DNA from: Oscillibacter sp.
GTDB lineage: Bacteria; Bacillota; Clostridia; Oscillospirales; Oscillospiraceae
Direction of reading: 5' to 3'
Assembly (NCBI GenBank): GCA_017380995.1
Contig: JAFOCY010000187.1
Coordinates: 1 to 10,446, forward strand
Length of the DNA stretch: 10,446 nucleotides
Made by a program: the position numbers and the translations under genes. Of the stretch, positions 1-6,000 are shown piece after piece. Positions within the stretch are counted from its first letter, which is position 1. Each line of letters starts with the position of its first letter. The notes beneath the pieces were generated by a model that saw only the letters and a list, made by a program, of their open reading frames with translations, searched no databases and was not told the DNA's origin.

Positions 1-26
1 GGGAAATTCCCCGGTGTTCTTTTATG

Positions 27-1502
27 TTACAAAATGATGCAGATAAGACCGCCGCTTCCCTCATTGATGATGCGGGTCAGTGTCTCCTGAAGTTTTCGGC
101 GGGCATCCTCCGGCATACGCTTTAGCTTGGCGTGGAGGTCTTCGCTTACCAGTTCGTGGAAGCTCCGCCCAAACATATTGGACTGCCAGATCTTACTGGT
201 GTCACCTTCAAACTCCTGGAGGAGATAATTTACCATATCCTCAGACTGTTTTTCATTGCCAACAATGGGCGAAACCGCGGTTTCGATATCCGCCCGGATC
301 ATATGGATACTGGGAGCGCTTGCTTTGAGGCGCACGCCGTAGCGTCCTCCCTGTTTCATGATTTCCGGTTCTTCCAGTTTCAGCTCATCCAGACTGGGAA
401 CAACGATACCATACCCTTTTTCCCGTACATCCCGCAAAGCGCCCGAAACCTTGTCATACTCGGATTTTACTGCCGCAAGGCGAGTCAGCAAACTCATCAG
501 ATCACCATCATCTCCAACTTCAAACCCGGATTGCTGAGAGAGGGTCTGGTAAAATAACTCCCTCGGTAAAGAAAGTTTGGCCCCGGCAACACCGGTACCC
601 AGATCGATCGCCATGATCTTTGCCTCGCTGATATTCTCGCTGCTTCCCAGGTTTGCAATGACACCGTCGATCTCCCGTATGTGGCGCAGTTCTCCTGCAG
701 CTGCACGGATAGCCTCATACAGCCCTGCTTTAATGGGATGGGCTGTGGGCAAAGCATCTACCCAGGGCGGCAGGAACAAATCCAGTTCCTGCATAGGAAA
801 TTCATAGAGGACTGCTCTTAAGATCTCGCTTACATCCTCTTCTCCCAGAGTCAGACAGTTGACCGGCATACAGTTGACCTCATACCGCAGGGAAATATCC
901 TTTGCGATGGCCTCCGCCCGGTCCGAATGAGGATCAGAGGAATTGAGCAATACGATAAAAGGCTTCCCAAGTTCCTGCAGTTCCCGGATCACCCGCTCTT
1001 CCGCTTCCAGGTAATCTTCCCGGGGAATATCGGACACTGTGCCGTCAGTGGTAATGACGATACCGATGGTCGAGTGTTCTGTAATCACTTTCCGGGTGCC
1101 GATCTCCGCTGCTTCCGTCATAGGGATCTCATGATCATACCAGGGCGTGGTGACCATACGGGGCGCATCGTCTTCAAACTGTCCGATGGCACCCCGGACC
1201 ATATAACCAACGCAGTCGATCAAACGCACGGAAAAAGAAGCGCCGCCCTCCAACTGGATCTGAACAGCCTCCTCCGGCACGAATTTTGGTTCTGCCGTCA
1301 TGATGGTGCGTCCGGAACCGCTTTGCGGCAGCTCGTCTCTTGCCCGTTCCTTACGATAGACATTATCAATGTTGGGAATGACCTGAGTTTCCATAAATCG
1401 CTTAATAAAGGTGGATTTTCCCGTACGCACCGGCCCCACCACGCCGATGTAGATATCTCCCGCCGTGCGGGTGGCAATATTCTGATAGATCGTGGTATTC
1501 AT
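27..1502 (-). CDS. spoIVA: Stage IV sporulation protein A, spore coat morphogenetic ATPase
   Basis: SpoIVA hydrolyses ATP and polymerises on the mother-cell face of the outer forespore membrane, forming the platform for the spore coat and also needed for cortex formation. The 491-residue length is almost that of the B. subtilis protein. Visible motifs are a P-loop GPVRTGKST (residues 23-31, K29), a switch-like DCVGY (96-100), the family segment TIMTAEPKFVP (66-76), and a hydrophobic C-terminus GGLICIIL; the C-terminal region is known to mediate SpoVM contact. The ATG at 1500-1502 has an AAAGGA ribosome site (1512-1517) 9 bases upstream and a sigma-E-type promoter beyond that. It is monocistronic in view and divergent from the ABC operon. 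One oddity: the IMTT segment I recall for B. subtilis reads IMTA here, so the second of two threonines linked to nucleotide sensing is Ala70. Identity is very secure. Confidence 0.97.
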   Translation of the reverse strand: MNTTIYQNIATRTAGDIYIGVVGPVRTGKSTFIKRFMETQVIPNIDNVYRKERARDELPQSGSGRTIMTAEPKFVPEEAVQIQLEGGASFSVRLIDCVGYMVRGAIGQFEDDAPRMVTTPWYDHEIPMTEAAEIGTRKVITEHSTIGIVITTDGTVSDIPREDYLEAEERVIRELQELGKPFIVLLNSSDPHSDRAEAIAKDISLRYEVNCMPVNCLTLGEEDVSEILRAVLYEFPMQELDLFLPPWVDALPTAHPIKAGLYEAIRAAAGELRHIREIDGVIANLGSSENISEAKIMAIDLGTGVAGAKLSLPRELFYQTLSQQSGFEVGDDGDLMSLLTRLAAVKSEYDKVSGALRDVREKGYGIVVPSLDELKLEEPEIMKQGGRYGVRLKASAPSIHMIRADIETAVSPIVGNEKQSEDMVNYLLQEFEGDTSKIWQSNMFGRSFHELVSEDLHAKLKRMPEDARRKLQETLTRIINEGSGGLICIIL

Positions 1503-1533
1503 AGCATCCCGTCCTTTTGCGAGTCTTGTTTCA

Positions 1534-1562
1534 ACTGTATGCGATGAGGGGTCTTAATATGA
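1534..1562 (-). promoter_or_regulatory. Sigma-E-type promoter of spoIVA
   Basis: Reading the minus strand, TCATATT (1556-1562) is followed by a 14-base spacer and CATACAGT (1534-1541). This matches the known mother-cell sigma-E consensus (-35 KMATATT, -10 CATACA-T, spacer about 14). Transcription would start near 1527, about 25 bases before the spoIVA ATG. spoIVA is a classic sigma-E target, so sequence and context agree. Confidence 0.85.
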
Positions 1563-1635
1563 TGCGCGTCCAGGTTTTGTTAAAATCTCACAAAAGAAGC
1601 TTGTGTTTATTGGTCGCTTTGGGCTGATTTTCGTC

Positions 1636-1664
1636 TTTACATCCGTAATTTACCATGGTAAACT
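1636..1664 (+). promoter_or_regulatory. Probable sigma-A promoter of the ABC transporter operon
   Basis: TTTACA (1636-1641) and TAAACT (1659-1664) are separated by 17 bases, a reasonable vegetative promoter with a weak -10. The start point would be near 1671, giving a leader of about 46 bases before the binding-protein ATG. The spacer and -10 are overlaid by a palindrome that could be a repressor site. The assignment rests only on consensus and position. Confidence 0.5.
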
Positions 1665-1666
1665 AC
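1645..1666. promoter_or_regulatory. 22-bp palindrome overlapping the ABC operon promoter, candidate operator
   Basis: The core TTTACCATGGTAAA (1649-1662) is a perfect 14-bp palindrome. It extends to 22 bp with one mismatched pair, GTA and TAC being the outer arms. It fills the spacer and -10 of the proposed promoter, where a bound dimeric regulator would block RNA polymerase. No regulator gene is present in the window, so the binding protein is unknown. Confidence 0.5.
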
Positions 1667-1716
1667 TAATGAAATGAATGAGCCGCAACACGGCCCAAAT
1701 TATGGAGGATAAGATT

Positions 1717-2529
1717 ATGAAGAAGTTTTTGTCTATGGCTCTTGCTCTTACCATGATGGTATCCCTGGCCGCTTGCGGCGCCAAGGAAGAAGCTGCTCCC
1801 GCAGCCAGTGCTCCTGCCGCCTCTGCTGAAAAGGCTTTGGTTTATGCCGTTGAGGCTGGCTCCGCCGGTGAGGCTGCTGCCCTTGACGCTGGTTTTGAGA
1901 TCAACAGCGTGGATACCCAGGCCAAGGCTTTGATGGAAGTTGCCGCCGGCACTTCTGACGCAGCGATTATCGACTCCCTGATGGCCGGCGCCATGGTTGG
2001 CGAAGGAACCAGCTATCCCGACCTCAAGTGCACCGACCAGAAGCTCACGGAAGAGCTTTACGGTGTTGGCTGCCGCAAGGGCAGCGACCTGGCCGCTTTC
2101 ATCAACGGCGTCTTCGCAGAGACCTATGCTGACGGCACGATGCAGCAGATCGCTACTACTTACGGTGTGCAGGAAGCTCTGGTAGAGCAGTCTGCCGACG
2201 TGATCGCTCCTCCCACCGGCGGTGATGTTGCCTATATCCAGGATAAGGGCGTTCTCGTGGTCGGTATTACCGATTTCGCTCCTATGGATTATAAGGATGA
2301 CAAGGGTGAATGGATCGGTTTTGACGCCGATATGGCCAAGATCGTCGCCGAGAAGCTGGGCGTTGAGATTGAGTTCATCGAGATCGACTGGGATAACAAG
2401 GTCTTTGAGCTGGACGGCAAGGGCATCGACGTTGTCTGGAACGGCATGACCCTCACTGACGCAGTCCTGGAAGCTATGGAGTGCTCCAACGCTTACTGCA
2501 ACAACGCTCAGGTTGTCGTCACCAAGTAA
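1717..2529 (+). CDS. Lipoprotein solute-binding protein of an amino acid-type ABC transporter, circularly permuted
   Basis: This is the extracytoplasmic ligand receptor for the transporter encoded downstream. The 270-residue product begins with a lipoprotein signal and lipobox LAAC (Cys20), then an Ala/Pro/Ser-rich spacer. Its blocks match the type II polar amino acid binding family (GlnH-like) in swapped order. Residues 41-113 are lobe 2 (VEAGSAGEAAA; AAIID with the amino-group Asp at 86). Residues 114-150 are the usual C-terminal part (YGVGCRKG, YADGTMQQIATTYG). Residues 151-174 are a linker, and 175-270 are the usual N-terminal lobe (VLVVGITDFAPMDY, GFDADM, GMTLTD), ending at QVVVTK, where lobe 2 would normally follow. 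The usual carboxylate-binding Arg after TxTxx is Val250, so the ligand may not be a common amino acid. The start at 1717 is chosen over 1678 because GGAGG (1704-1708) lies 8 bases upstream and the signal peptide begins there. Family is secure; ligand is unknown. Confidence 0.93.
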   Translation: MKKFLSMALALTMMVSLAACGAKEEAAPAASAPAASAEKALVYAVEAGSAGEAAALDAGFEINSVDTQAKALMEVAAGTSDAAIIDSLMAGAMVGEGTSYPDLKCTDQKLTEELYGVGCRKGSDLAAFINGVFAETYADGTMQQIATTYGVQEALVEQSADVIAPPTGGDVAYIQDKGVLVVGITDFAPMDYKDDKGEWIGFDADMAKIVAEKLGVEIEFIEIDWDNKVFELDGKGIDVVWNGMTLTDAVLEAMECSNAYCNNAQVVVTK

Positions 2530-2549
2530 GTTTTCTTGTAAATTTGATC

Positions 2550-2581
2550 AAAGGCAGAGAGCGTTTCCGCTCTCTGCCTTT
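2550..2581 (+). terminator. Hairpin between binding-protein and permease genes, partial terminator or mRNA stabiliser
   Basis: A perfect 14-bp stem (2550-2563 paired with 2568-2581) with a TTTC loop lies 20 bases after the binding-protein stop. Only three T residues follow before GCCCC, so it is a poor full terminator. In binding-protein operons such stems commonly limit read-through or protect the upstream mRNA, giving more receptor than membrane components. That role is inferred here. Confidence 0.75.
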
Positions 2582-2619
2582 GCCCCGGTTTAGAAATCAG
2601 ATTACAGAGGAGATCTTCC

Positions 2620-3342
2620 ATGTTTTTAACTGTTACTACTTCCCTTGTCAAAGGCCTTGGCACGGCAATGGAGCTCTTTGGGCTGACGCTGCTCTTTGCT
2701 CTTCCCCTTGGCCTTGTCATCGCATTTGGCTCCATGAGCAAGTGGCAGCCCTTCAAATTTCTGCAGTATGGTCAGGAGAACCCCGGCAGCTTCGTTCGCT
2801 TTTTTGCTGACCTGCGCCCTATCAGTGCCCTTACCAATGTGATCGTCTGGATCATCCGCGGTACTCCCCTGATGCTGCAGCTGATCATCATCTTCTATGG
2901 TCCGGGCCTCTGGTTTGATAATAACATCTGGTCCTTCAGCAACGGCCGTATGGCGGCCTGCGTGGTGGCCTTTGTCATCAACTATTCCTGCTATTTTTCC
3001 GTCATCTACCGCGGCGGAATCGAGGGCGTTCCCCAGGGTCAGCGGGAAGCTGGCGAAGTCCTGGGTATGACCAAGAGCCAAATCTTCTTCAAGATCACCC
3101 TTTTGCAGATGATCAAGCGGATCGTCCCCCCCATGTCCAACGAGATCATCACCCTGGTCAAGGATACCTCCCTTGCCCGCATCATCGCCATCACCGAGCT
3201 CATTAAGGCCGGTGAGGCTTACATGAAGTCCGACGGCATCACCTGGCCCCTATTCTACACGGCGGTTTACTATTTGCTGTTTGTCGGCGTTCTGACGATC
3301 CTCTTCAACTTCATCGAGCGCAAGCTCAGCTACTTCAGATAA
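2620..3342 (+). CDS. Polar amino acid-type ABC transporter permease
   Basis: This is the membrane subunit of the importer, probably acting as a homodimer because no second permease gene is present. The 240-residue protein has about five hydrophobic segments (roughly 16-37, 69-93, 111-132, 170-192 and 210-231). The family motif RGTPLMLQ is at 80-87. The EAA loop EAGEVLGMTKSQIFFKITL (143-161), which contacts the ATPase, and KDTSLARIIAITEL (181-194) are also clear. The hydrophilic stretch 38-66 between the first two hydrophobic segments is longer than I expect for GlnP/HisM-type proteins. An AGAGGAG ribosome site (2606-2612) supports the ATG at 2620. The gene follows the binding protein by 90 bases with a hairpin between, and its stop overlaps the ribosome site of the ATPase gene. 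Substrate cannot be told from sequence. Confidence 0.95.
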   Translation: MFLTVTTSLVKGLGTAMELFGLTLLFALPLGLVIAFGSMSKWQPFKFLQYGQENPGSFVRFFADLRPISALTNVIVWIIRGTPLMLQLIIIFYGPGLWFDNNIWSFSNGRMAACVVAFVINYSCYFSVIYRGGIEGVPQGQREAGEVLGMTKSQIFFKITLLQMIKRIVPPMSNEIITLVKDTSLARIIAITELIKAGEAYMKSDGITWPLFYTAVYYLLFVGVLTILFNFIERKLSYFR

Positions 3343-3354
3343 GGAGGCGGAACC

Positions 3355-4119
3355 ATGGCTGTTTTGGAAGTCAATCACCTGGAAAAACATTTTGGCAGTA
3401 CCCGCGTCCTGAATGATATTTCCTTCTCTTTGGAAAAGGGACAGGCCCTTTCCATCATCGGTTCTTCCGGCAGCGGCAAAACGACGCTGCTGCGCTGCTT
3501 GAATTTTTTAGAGACCCCCAACGGCGGTTCTATCTGTGTCAACGGAAAGACCCTGTTTGATGCCGCCGATCCCTCTACCCAACTGGAAAAGGAGATCCGC
3601 CGCAAGCGCCTCCACTTCGGTCTGGTGTTCCAAAATTTCAATCTCTTCCCGCAGTATACCGCCTTGCAGAATGTGACTTTAGCCCGGGAACTGATGAGCA
3701 AGGAAACCGGCGAAAGCCAGGATACCATAGTGAAGGCTGGTAAGGAGCTTTTGGAGCAGATGGGTCTTGCGGACCGGGCCAATCACTATCCCCATCAGCT
3801 TTCCGGCGGCCAGCAGCAGCGTGTGGCCATTGCCCGTGCGCTGGCCATGCATCCCGACATTCTTTGCTTTGATGAGCCCACCTCTGCCCTGGACCCCGAG
3901 CTTACGGGAGAGGTACTGCGGGTCATCCGAAATCTTGCCGAGCAGCGCACCACCATGATCATTGTGACACACGAAATGGCCTTCGCTCGGGATGTTGCAG
4001 ACCAGCTGATCTTCATGGATCAGGGCTTTATTGTAGAACAGGGCGATCCCCACCAAGTCATTGATCATCCCAGAGAAGAACGTACCCGCCACTTTTTGGC
4101 CCATTATTCCGAGACATAA
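3355..4119 (+). CDS. Polar amino acid-type ABC transporter ATP-binding protein
   Basis: This is the cytoplasmic ATPase that powers the importer. The 254-residue product has the complete ABC set: Walker A GSSGSGKTT (36-44), Q-loop Gln93 in VFQNFNLFPQYTAL, signature LSGGQQQR (149-156), Walker B ILCFDEP (169-175), D-loop SALD (177-180) and switch His206 in VTHEM. These features and the length place it with the GlnQ/HisP class. The ribosome site AAGGAGG (3341-3347) overlaps the permease stop codon and lies 7 bases from the ATG, so translation is likely coupled. The stop codon lies inside the arm of the operon terminator. No abnormal residues are seen. Confidence 0.97.
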   Translation: MAVLEVNHLEKHFGSTRVLNDISFSLEKGQALSIIGSSGSGKTTLLRCLNFLETPNGGSICVNGKTLFDAADPSTQLEKEIRRKRLHFGLVFQNFNLFPQYTALQNVTLARELMSKETGESQDTIVKAGKELLEQMGLADRANHYPHQLSGGQQQRVAIARALAMHPDILCFDEPTSALDPELTGEVLRVIRNLAEQRTTMIIVTHEMAFARDVADQLIFMDQGFIVEQGDPHQVIDHPREERTRHFLAHYSET

Positions 4120-4155
4120 AGAAACTGGACGGCAAATGCCGTCCAGTTTCTTTAT
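4116..4155. terminator. Bidirectional terminator shared by the ABC operon and sipL
   Basis: A perfect 18-bp stem (4116-4133 with 4138-4155) has a 4-base loop and A/T-rich outer ends: GTTTCTTTAT is the downstream edge on the plus strand, and the same holds on the minus strand. It contains the TAA of the ATPase gene (4117-4119) in one arm and the TAA of sipL (4152-4154) in the other. It can therefore terminate both convergent transcripts. Confidence 0.88.
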
Positions 4156-5684
4156 GCCCGCTTTTTGGGGATCAGCAGTAGTTTTTCGCAGGGAATATCT
4201 TCCTCTGCCTCCAGTCCGTTTGCGGCAAGGATCGCAGCAATCGTAGTGTGGTACTTTTTGGCAAGGTCCCAGGCACTTTCCTGCGGATGTAGACACCGCA
4301 GCACCAAGGAAGGGGCGGCGGCAATATCTTTAGGGACCTCTGTATCCAGACGGAGATTGGAAATACACACCCGCCGTGTTTTTCCTTCTGCCCGCATGGA
4401 AAAGTCTACCGGGAAACGGACCTCGATTCCACGGTCTCCGATGCTGCCCTGAATCTCTTCGCAGCAAAGCGCTTCCGCTGTGATGCGGCAGCCTTCTGGC
4501 AGTTCGAGATAGCAGCTCACCTCTACCGTCCGCTCGGCAAAGAGCGCTGCTCCTCCCTCATCCAAATAGAGTGCCCGAATGATGACGTTGCTGCGCAAAA
4601 CAGTATTTTGTCCCTCTCTGCCTATGTTTACCGACCCGCAGACAGCGGAAAGAGACAAAATCGATTCTGCCACTACTCCAATCTCCAGGATCTCCCGGAC
4701 GGTCTGCCGGCGTGTCATTGCCTCCCGGAAAGATGTGAGTTCCAAAGGCGCTGCATCGTAAGTAGTATTATAAGCGGTGGAATAAAGGTCTTCCAGGAGG
4801 GTGATCTCTTGTTCCCGGTAAAGGAAGGCTGTTGCGTGAAGATACAGCGCAGTGGAGATCTGACGTCCGTCCGGATCATCACCGCCGATCTGAAGATCCG
4901 CACCTGTCAACTGCAGGCGGAATTCTGCTGTAGTCTCCTCTGCTCCATCCTCTGCCTCCATTACCTGTGAAAAAGGCAGCTCTGCATCGAAGGAGGCGTA
5001 TTTCCCGCCGTTGTCCCGGTAGAGAAGGCTTACATAAAAAGAGCCTTTAAAGATCAGCTTATTCCCTACCGCCTTTGTATCGCTCACAACGGAGCGAATG
5101 GTGCTGGAAAGGATCTCCGCCGCACCGTCCCGACCCGGAGAAAGTAAAATATCATCCGTAAAGGAGAAATCCTTTTCATGTATTGCGGTCAAAAAGACTA
5201 CATTCTGTCGAATCTGCCTTTTTTCTACGCACAGCTTCTCCTCCGCTTCAATATCCGTACCAAAAAGCATCTGGGTTTTCTGGTAGCCTGTGAGGCGGCT
5301 CACCAGCTTACAGCGGGTAAAGACTTTTCGTGGATTCAGCATTCTGGTCTCCAGAGATGCTACTTCTACTTCTGCCGTCAGATGACTGCACTTAGGAAAG
5401 CTTCCCCTCTCACTACTGGCAGTAAAGGGCATGGCGAACTCCACTGTGCGCAGCCCTTTTTCCCCATCTGGGGTATAGAGCACGCTGATGCGTACTGTTC
5501 CCCCCACCTCCGCTCTGCCGTCCCGCAGTTCCCGGCTATGCAGGTATACTCTGCCGTCAGTCCGTACGATCCGGGCAATGTCCGGACAATAATCCGGTAC
5601 GATGGTCTCTGCTGTTTCCTCTTGGGTCAAAGTCATGGTCCCGGAAGCCTCAAAGGCATCCAGGCAGCTCTTTTTCAGCTCCAT
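4152..5684 (-). CDS. sipL: SPOCS/LysM spore coat morphogenesis protein, SipL-like
   Basis: The 510-residue protein has repeated DUF3794/SPOCS-type regions (about 30-125, 175-290 and 320-430) and a C-terminal LysM domain (about 462-507, ending with KLLLIPKKR). In Clostridioides difficile the protein of this architecture, SipL, binds SpoIVA through the LysM domain and is required for coat localisation; it is the functional counterpart of Bacillus SpoVID. There is no signal peptide, as expected for a mother-cell cytosolic protein. The ATG at 5682-5684 has an AAAGG site (5695-5699) 10 bases upstream. It lies 56 bases after spoVM, and a sigma-E-like promoter sits in the gap. spoIVA in the same window strengthens the SipL assignment. 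Other DUF3794-LysM spore proteins exist, so orthology is likely rather than certain. Confidence 0.82.
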   Translation of the reverse strand: MELKKSCLDAFEASGTMTLTQEETAETIVPDYCPDIARIVRTDGRVYLHSRELRDGRAEVGGTVRISVLYTPDGEKGLRTVEFAMPFTASSERGSFPKCSHLTAEVEVASLETRMLNPRKVFTRCKLVSRLTGYQKTQMLFGTDIEAEEKLCVEKRQIRQNVVFLTAIHEKDFSFTDDILLSPGRDGAAEILSSTIRSVVSDTKAVGNKLIFKGSFYVSLLYRDNGGKYASFDAELPFSQVMEAEDGAEETTAEFRLQLTGADLQIGGDDPDGRQISTALYLHATAFLYREQEITLLEDLYSTAYNTTYDAAPLELTSFREAMTRRQTVREILEIGVVAESILSLSAVCGSVNIGREGQNTVLRSNVIIRALYLDEGGAALFAERTVEVSCYLELPEGCRITAEALCCEEIQGSIGDRGIEVRFPVDFSMRAEGKTRRVCISNLRLDTEVPKDIAAAPSLVLRCLHPQESAWDLAKKYHTTIAAILAANGLEAEEDIPCEKLLLIPKKRA

Positions 5685-5717
5685 TGGGCAACTTCCTTTC
5701 GCTCTTCGTTCTGCCCC

Positions 5718-5746
5718 AATTTATGAAAGAGCGTGTACAGTTATGC
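5718..5746 (-). promoter_or_regulatory. Candidate sigma-E promoter of sipL
   Basis: On the minus strand, GCATAACT (5739-5746) and CATAAATT (5718-5725) are separated by 13 bases. The -10 is close to the sigma-E consensus CATACA-T; the -35 is a partial match. The -35 overlaps the end and stop codon of spoVM. A start near 5711 would give a leader of about 27 bases for sipL. Confidence 0.5.
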
Positions 5747-5818
5747 CTTGGGCAGACGGAATAGTCTGCGCAAAATGCCCTGCAGAGCTTTCGGGGATTT
5801 CCAGACGACAATGTTCAT
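5741..5818 (-). CDS. spoVM: Stage V sporulation protein SpoVM, 25-residue amphipathic membrane-curvature peptide
   Basis: SpoVM inserts as an amphipathic helix into the convex outer forespore membrane and recruits SpoIVA. The product starts MNIVVWKSPKALQGILRRLF and is 25 residues long (B. subtilis SpoVM has 26). Aligned without gaps to the B. subtilis start MKFYTIKLPKFLGGIVR, it keeps K7, P9, K10, L12, G14, I15 and R17, including the functionally important Pro9 and the basic, amphipathic pattern. The ATG at 5816-5818 has a GAAAGGAG ribosome site (5827-5834) with 8-base spacing. It follows the 51-residue membrane-protein gene and precedes sipL. In B. subtilis spoVM lies near the prpC-prkC-rsgA(cpgA) genes, and the same neighbourhood is seen here. 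The gene is easily missed because of its size. Confidence 0.88.
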   Translation of the reverse strand: MNIVVWKSPKALQGILRRLFRLPKA

Positions 5819-5844
5819 ACATGAAACTCCTTTCTAAAAGCGCC

Positions 5845-6000
5845 TCAGCGTTTGCAGCAGGCGCAGCCGCACACGATCAGCAAAAATGCCACCAGGAACA
5901 TCAATGCACCTGTTGGAAAAATGGCTGCGATCAGAATGCCACATCCCAGGGCCACACCCAGGATCCCTATCCAAAAACAGCCTCCACCACGATGAAACAC
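5845..6000 (-). CDS. Small hydrophobic Cys-rich membrane protein upstream of spoVM
   Basis: This 51-residue frame starts at GTG (5998-6000), preceded by AGGGAGG with about 8-base spacing, and ends 26 bases before the spoVM start. After MFHRGGGCF come two hydrophobic stretches (about 9-28 and 31-46) with a short IFPTG turn, then a Cys-rich tail VCGCACCKR. It therefore looks like a small two-helix hairpin membrane protein with a run of Cys at one membrane edge. I do not recognise a named family. The strong ribosome site, membrane-protein composition and position between a terminator and spoVM argue that it is real. It would be cotranscribed with spoVM, so a sporulation role is possible but only inferred. 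No ATG start fits upstream; an in-frame GTG at the ribosome site itself is too close to be used. Confidence 0.65.
   Translation of the reverse strand: MFHRGGGCFWIGILGVALGCGILIAAIFPTGALMFLVAFLLIVCGCACCKR

Noticed and set aside
1..26. GGGAA-A-TTCCC at the window edge, a possible part of the spoIVA terminator
   Set aside because: The loop would be too small and any outer arm lies outside the window.
1589..1605. Inverted repeat CACAA-7-TTGTG upstream of the ABC operon
   Set aside because: Only 5-bp arms and not positioned over the proposed promoter.
1678..1716. Upstream ATG giving a 13-residue extension of the binding protein
   Set aside because: No ribosome site, and it would bury the signal peptide; the ATG at 1717 has GGAGG and starts the lipoprotein signal.
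5700..5733. 7-bp inverted repeat with a 20-base loop between spoVM and sipL
   Set aside because: Overlaps the proposed sigma-E promoter, has no T-run and a large loop, so neither a terminator nor a clear operator.
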